DNA from: Rikenellaceae bacterium
GTDB taxonomy: Bacteria; Bacteroidota; Bacteroidia; Bacteroidales; Rikenellaceae
DNA length: 64,000 nt
Assembly (NCBI GenBank): GCA_015060165.1
Contig: SUZC01000004.1
Location: 62,001-126,000, forward strand
Direction: 5' to 3'
The notes beneath the pieces were generated by a model, which saw nothing but the letters and a program-made list of their open reading frames with translations, did no database searches and was not told the origin of the DNA. Of the stretch, positions 59,529 to 64,000 are shown in pieces (positions within the stretch are counted from its first letter, which is position 1; each line of letters begins with the position of its first letter). The translations under genes were made by a program, and so were the position numbers.

Positions 59529-61748
59529 ATGAATTATACTGCAGAGGACGAGATACTTATTCAAAGTAAATGGGAAGTTCTTGCAGAGTCTTGCAAGAAA
59601 ATATGCAAGAAAGAGGAGGATTGGAATTTCATCAAGAAGGCTTTCTTCCTCGCAAAAGAGGCCCATCAGGGGGTAAGGCGACGCTCAGGCGAGCCTTACT
59701 TCCTGCATCCTATTGCAGTAGCACAGATAGTTGTCGATGAGATTGGCTTGGGTGTAAAGTCGGTTGTAGCATCGCTTCTTCACGACGTAGTAGAGGACAC
59801 CGACTACACAGTGGAGGATATGGAACACCTCTTCGGTCACAAAATCGCAACAATGGTCGATGGACTGACCAAAATGTCGGGTGTTTTTAATGCCGATACC
59901 TCACGCCAAGCTGAATATTTTCGCAAGGTTTTGCTTACGCTCTCGGATGACGTCAGAGTAATCCTCATTAAAATTGCTGACCGCCTGCACAATATGCGCA
60001 CATTGGGAGCAATGCCTCAAAACAAACAGATTAAAATCACCGGAGAGACAATATACCTATTCGCTCCGTTGGCTTACCGTTTAGGCCTTTATGCCATCAA
60101 GACCGAATTGGAGAATCTATGTATGAAATACCGATTCCCCAATGAATATGAGGAAATTACACGACAAATAAACGAATCATCAGCCGTTCGAGATGAATAC
60201 ATACGCAAATTCAACGCTCCGATTATTGAAGCGCTTGACAAGAATGGCATCAAATATGAAATCACAGGCAGAGTAAAGAGCGCATACTCAATTTGGACCA
60301 AGATGGTTCAAAAGCAGATACCATTCTCGGAGATTTACGACCTGTTCGCCATTCGCATTGTATTCCAACCTCTGGAATTCCCCTCTGAAAAGACCCAATG
60401 CTGGCAGATTTACTCATCGATAACTGATATTTACACCCCCAAACCCGACCGTTTGAGAGATTGGATCAGTATGCCAAAAGCAAACGGATATGAGGCTCTG
60501 CACTCAACTGTAATGGGCCCCGATGGAGTATGGGTAGAGGTACAGATTCGCACCCAACGAATGGACGAAATAGCCGAGCGAGGTTTTGCAGCACACTGGA
60601 AATACAAGAAGGCTACAATCTCGCACGACGAAGATGAATTCGACAAGTGGTTGAAGATGATACGCACCGCATTAGAGAGCCCTACACAGAATGCGGTGGA
60701 CTTCTTGGATAACTTTAAGTTATCGCTGTATGCGTCTGAAATAGCAGTATTTACACCAAAGGGAGAAGCTCGTCGCCTACCATACGGAGCCACTGCATTG
60801 GATCTCGCATACGATGTCCATACAAAGATTGGAAATAGTGCCATCGGCGCTAAAATCAACCATAAAATTATGCCCATCACCACTCCGTTGAATAGTGGTG
60901 ATCAGGTTGAAATCATTACAGCAGAATCAGCCAGGCCAAAAGCAGAATGGTTAGAATCGGTACTAACCACAAAAGCAAAGCAGGCAATCAAAAATTACCT
61001 TAAACGCGAACAGGAACATAACCAGCAACATGGTATGCAAATTCTGGATGAACGATTGGCTCAACTCAATATAACTCCAAACAACCGTGTAATACGCAAG
61101 CTGATAAACGCTTACGACAGTCACAACAAAGAGGAGTTGTACACAAAAATTGGTGCTGGAATTGTTTCACTCGATAATCTGGAAAAGGTTGTTCGAACAA
61201 ATTCCAATTTCAAGATACTGAAATTCTGGACCCTTTTCATCAAAGACGATGACGAAAATGACGACGATGACAACATAAAGAATGACGATAAAAAGGGTAG
61301 GACAAAGGAGCACAATGAAGGCCAGAATCTGGTTGTCGCAGAATGCTGCCATCCGCTACCAGGAGATAGGGTAGTCGGATTTAAAGACCCTATCACACAC
61401 CAAATTATCGTCCACAAAGCTACCTGTGACGAACTGAACCGTCTGGCATCTCAACATGGCGACTGCATCGTCAAAGAGGAGATTAAATGGGAACAACACA
61501 AGACTCAATCTTCGTTGGCCACAATCGAAATTATGGGTATCGACCGTATGGGCTTGTTAGTTGACCTGGCAAATGTCGTAACAAACGATTTCAGCATCAA
61601 TATGCGACAAGTAAACATCCAGTCGCACGATGGAATATACGAGGGCACATTAAGCTTATATGTGCGTGACGCTGAAAGTCTAAACGCTATCCTCGATAGA
61701 TTGAGGAGAATCAAGGGTATGGAGAGCGTAAAACGCCAGACAAACTAA
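59529..61748 (+). CDS. RelA/SpoT-type bifunctional (p)ppGpp synthetase/hydrolase
   Basis: HD motif 'HDVVEDTDYTVEDM', synthetase region, TGS 'VFTPKGEARRLPYGATALDLAYDVHTKIG', ACT-like C-terminus. Confidence 0.96.
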   Translation: MNYTAEDEILIQSKWEVLAESCKKICKKEEDWNFIKKAFFLAKEAHQGVRRRSGEPYFLHPIAVAQIVVDEIGLGVKSVVASLLHDVVEDTDYTVEDMEHLFGHKIATMVDGLTKMSGVFNADTSRQAEYFRKVLLTLSDDVRVILIKIADRLHNMRTLGAMPQNKQIKITGETIYLFAPLAYRLGLYAIKTELENLCMKYRFPNEYEEITRQINESSAVRDEYIRKFNAPIIEALDKNGIKYEITGRVKSAYSIWTKMVQKQIPFSEIYDLFAIRIVFQPLEFPSEKTQCWQIYSSITDIYTPKPDRLRDWISMPKANGYEALHSTVMGPDGVWVEVQIRTQRMDEIAERGFAAHWKYKKATISHDEDEFDKWLKMIRTALESPTQNAVDFLDNFKLSLYASEIAVFTPKGEARRLPYGATALDLAYDVHTKIGNSAIGAKINHKIMPITTPLNSGDQVEIITAESARPKAEWLESVLTTKAKQAIKNYLKREQEHNQQHGMQILDERLAQLNITPNNRVIRKLINAYDSHNKEELYTKIGAGIVSLDNLEKVVRTNSNFKILKFWTLFIKDDDENDDDDNIKNDDKKGRTKEHNEGQNLVVAECCHPLPGDRVVGFKDPITHQIIVHKATCDELNRLASQHGDCIVKEEIKWEQHKTQSSLATIEIMGIDRMGLLVDLANVVTNDFSINMRQVNIQSHDGIYEGTLSLYVRDAESLNAILDRLRRIKGMESVKRQTN

Positions 61749-61802
61749 CTCCTCAAAATTGCTGGTAAATTAGAGGCTTAAACATATATTAACGAGAAAT
61801 AT

Positions 61803-62348
61803 ATGGACAACTTTTGGATATTTCTACTCATTATCGGAGCTGTTGCTTCTATTGCACAGAAGAATCAGCAAAAGAACAAACCTTCCTCACCTGAAGGAGA
61901 GCCAACGCTCGATCCTCAGGCTGAGTGGGAACGTCGTATGCGTGAAATATTCGGGGACAACACAGAAAATGAAGTAAGCGAGAATCCAAAAGAGGAAGCA
62001 ACAGAAGGCTCAAGCACCGCCAATAAGCCAAACAATAAGCCTATAACTACTCAAACGGCACAAACCATAAGACATACCATTCCTGCGCCAAAGAAGGCTA
62101 CGCAAGCCCCAATAGCGCAGAGTGTAGCTTCGTATAGCAGGTCAAAAATTAGACATACAAGCTCTGCAACGAGTACTACGTCAACATATAAAAAATCTAC
62201 GGATAGTGTGTCAAAGACCAATAATCCCATTAAGTCTGGCGAGATATCATCAAACAATAGCGAAATTGAACAGATTATAGACGATTTCACCATGGAGAAG
62301 GCTGTAATTTACTCCGAGATACTTAAGCCAAAATTCGAGGAGTTATAG
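61803..62348 (+). CDS. Uncharacterised single-TM protein with low-complexity linker
   Basis: N-terminal TM 'MDNFWIFLLIIGAVASIAQ', Ser/Thr/Pro/Asn-rich middle, distinct C-terminal 'FTMEKAVIYSEILKPKFEEL'. Confidence 0.7.
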   Translation: MDNFWIFLLIIGAVASIAQKNQQKNKPSSPEGEPTLDPQAEWERRMREIFGDNTENEVSENPKEEATEGSSTANKPNNKPITTQTAQTIRHTIPAPKKATQAPIAQSVASYSRSKIRHTSSATSTTSTYKKSTDSVSKTNNPIKSGEISSNNSEIEQIIDDFTMEKAVIYSEILKPKFEEL

Positions 62349-62459
62349 GTCAAATATGCGAGCATTGGCAGGTTAAGCCAAATAACCACCCAATTTTACC
62401 GAAAAAGTCCCTATTAGATATCTAATCATAAATCGAAATAACCCATAACAAGAAACACT

Positions 62460-62846
62460 ATGGCAACAATATTTTCAAGAATTATAGCAGGGGAGATACC
62501 TAGCTATAAAATAGCTGAGGACGAGAACTACTACGCATTCCTCGACATAAATCCTTTGGCAAAAGGGCACACACTTGTGGTTCCAAAGAAGGAGGTGGAT
62601 TACTACTATGACCTGGATGACGAGACATTGGCGGGTATGAGTCTATTCGCAAAAAAAATTGCGCACAAAATTAAAGAGCAAACAGGGTGCAAAAAGGTTG
62701 CAACAGTGGTTTTAGGCCTTGAAGTACCACACGCTCACATACATCTAATCCCGATGAATGACGAAAAAGATGTTGATTTTCGTCGCGAAAAGCTGAAATT
62801 AACTCCAGAAGAGTTTACTGAAATTGCATCAAAACTCGCGCTATAA
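62460..62846 (+). CDS. HIT family protein
   Basis: 'IFSRIIAGEIPSYKIAEDENYYAFLDINPLAKGHTLVVPKKE' and 'VPHAHIHLIP'. Confidence 0.96.
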   Translation: MATIFSRIIAGEIPSYKIAEDENYYAFLDINPLAKGHTLVVPKKEVDYYYDLDDETLAGMSLFAKKIAHKIKEQTGCKKVATVVLGLEVPHAHIHLIPMNDEKDVDFRREKLKLTPEEFTEIASKLAL

Positions 62847-62884
62847 TAGGTAATTTCACAAGTTTATAACTAACTGAAATGCAA

Positions 62885-62912
62885 TAGGGTAGTCATTAAT
62901 TTGGCTACCCTA
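62885..62912 (+). terminator. Probable terminator after the HIT gene
   Basis: TAGGGTAG / CTACCCTA inverted repeat followed by a T-rich stretch. Confidence 0.55.
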
Positions 62913-63016
62913 ATTATTTTATATTTAACATAATATAACGCGTAAAAAGAATTCGTATAAAAAATAACATAAAAGGGTAGGAGCGGGATCAAAATTGTAA
63001 AATAATCATCCATAAT

Positions 63017-63126
63017 TTACATTTGTAATTACACATGTAAAGTGATTACATAAGTAAAAATACGTTATAGTTTACTTTTGTAAATATACGCACTTTCAAA
63101 CTTTTGTTCAATATTCACACTTGTAA
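63017..63126. repeat. Array of TTAC-N4-GTAA short palindromes (candidate operators)
   Basis: TTACATTTGTAA 63017-63028, TTACACATGTAA 63029-63040, TTACATAAGTAA 63046-63057, TTACTTTTGTAA 63072-63083; near match TCACACTTGTAA 63115-63126. Confidence 0.75.
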
Positions 63127-63401
63127 TTAATGCGAATCGAGTAACAACCGCCACAAAATGACTATTTAAAGTAAAGTTAAATAACTAAATATGAGTTATT
63201 ATAATAAACATTATCAGCTATTTACACAATCTAACTAATCTAAAACATAAGCTACAAGCCATAATACAAGTCATTTCAGGGATAATGTTCAATATTGAAA
63301 GATTTACCCACATTATATCGCATATAATCAGTATTTTACACTAATTTAAATAAACTAAAAGTTTAAATGTAAACGCTTTGAACATTTTACCATAAATCAA
63401 T

Positions 63402-63417
63402 GTATACAATTGTAAAC
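63402..63417. promoter_or_regulatory. Extended operator-like near-palindrome GTATACAATTGTAAAC
   Basis: 16-bp near-perfect dyad containing ATAC-AATT-GTAA, about 90 bp upstream of the XRE gene start. Confidence 0.6.
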
Positions 63418-63459
63418 TTTATCAACACATCCACAATATTCACATCGGTAACAAAAAAC

Positions 63460-63490
63460 TTGTTTACAAAAGAAAAATGTTTTATATTTG
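63460..63490 (+). promoter_or_regulatory. Promoter of the XRE regulator, overlapped by operator-like sites
   Basis: TTG (63460-63462), 20-nt spacer, TATATTTG (63483-63490); TTACAAAAGAAA (63464-63475) and TTATATTTGTAA (63482-63493) resemble the upstream dyads. Confidence 0.65.
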
Positions 63491-63505
63491 TAAAAAATTA
63501 GGATT

Positions 63506-63955
63506 ATGCGTGAAAAATTACAAAAATTGATGTCCGCAGAGCATCTTACACCAAGCCGCTTTGCTGAATTACTCGGAATACAACCGTCTGGAGTTTCTCA
63601 CCTTCTAAGTGGACGAAACAAGCCAAGCTTTGATTTGGTGCAAAAAATCCTGCGCCGTTTTCCGCATATTAATCCAGACTGGCTGCTGCTCGAAAACGAA
63701 CATATGTATCGCTCGGAACAGAGTAACATCTTCGATTCTGCGACTCATTCCAATTCTGATGATCTGACCAATACGGCGATAAATGAAGAAAAAAAATTAG
63801 CCGCGCAAAATATCGCATTCTCGGAGAGTTCTCCGCTAACTGCTAATCGCATCGACGAGGTGTTGATAAAGAGTTCATCTAATCAAAAAATTGTAAAACG
63901 AGTTATCGTTCTCTTTGACGACCATACATTCGAGAGTTTTGAGATGGCTAAATAG
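63506..63955 (+). CDS. XRE-family HTH transcriptional regulator
   Basis: 'LTPSRFAELLGIQPSGVSHLLSGRNKPSFDLVQKILRRFPHINPDWLLL'; C-terminal 'IVKRVIVLFDDHTFESFEMAK'. Confidence 0.85.
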   Translation: MREKLQKLMSAEHLTPSRFAELLGIQPSGVSHLLSGRNKPSFDLVQKILRRFPHINPDWLLLENEHMYRSEQSNIFDSATHSNSDDLTNTAINEEKKLAAQNIAFSESSPLTANRIDEVLIKSSSNQKIVKRVIVLFDDHTFESFEMAK

Positions 63956-64000
63956 CTTGTACTGGTGAATCAAATTCTAACAATGCAGATTTGCGCAGCT

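Noticed and set aside
63017-63083. TTAC-N4-GTAA dyads read as a stack of -7 promoter boxes (TAnnTTTG)
   Set aside because: Only TTACATTTGTAA and TTACTTTTGTAA contain TAnnTTTG; TTACACATGTAA and TTACATAAGTAA do not, whereas all four share the dyad. Kept as an alternative to test.
1-64000. CRISPR arrays, transposases, integrases, phage genes, rRNA/tRNA genes
   Set aside because: No regularly spaced repeats of CRISPR size, no mobile-element ORFs, and no tRNA cloverleaf or rRNA stretch recognised by eye; a tRNAscan/Infernal run would be decisive.

Overview
The window is a chromosomal segment of a Bacteroidota (probably Bacteroidales) genome. Support comes from TAnnTTTG -7 promoter boxes, DUF3575/DUF3868/FISUMP-type envelope proteins and a Tannerella-like MurNAc operon. 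It is densely coding and mostly core metabolism: flotillin/NfeD, TrkH, MtaB, LptF/G, Fmt, a glycerol-1-phosphate dehydrogenase-like enzyme, a four-subunit 2-oxoacid:ferredoxin oxidoreductase, SerC-SerA-DUF1015, YicC-Gmk-NadD, MurNAc transporter/kinase/MurQ, TruA, LpdA, DapB-LepB, UvrA, a BlaI/M56 pair, phosphoglucomutase, DnaA, Bcp, RecA, Rel/SpoT, HIT and an XRE regulator. I saw no rRNA, convincing tRNA, CRISPR array, transposon or prophage. The most interesting signals are: (1) a 659-bp AT-rich ORF-free region before an XRE regulator, carrying an array of TTAC-N4-GTAA dyads; (2) two tandem AACTA-N6-TAGTT dyads with a 20-bp period inside the predicted blaI promoter, next to an M56/BlaR1-like protein with a very large repeat-containing C-terminal region and no recognisable penicillin-binding domain; (3) a polar octamer TAGGGTAG found almost only on the + strand regardless of gene direction; (4) a bacterial G1P dehydrogenase homologue without neighbouring archaeal-type lipid genes; (5) a 27-aa membrane microprotein missing from the ORF track; (6) a NadD-TPR fusion. 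All calls were made by eye, with no database search.
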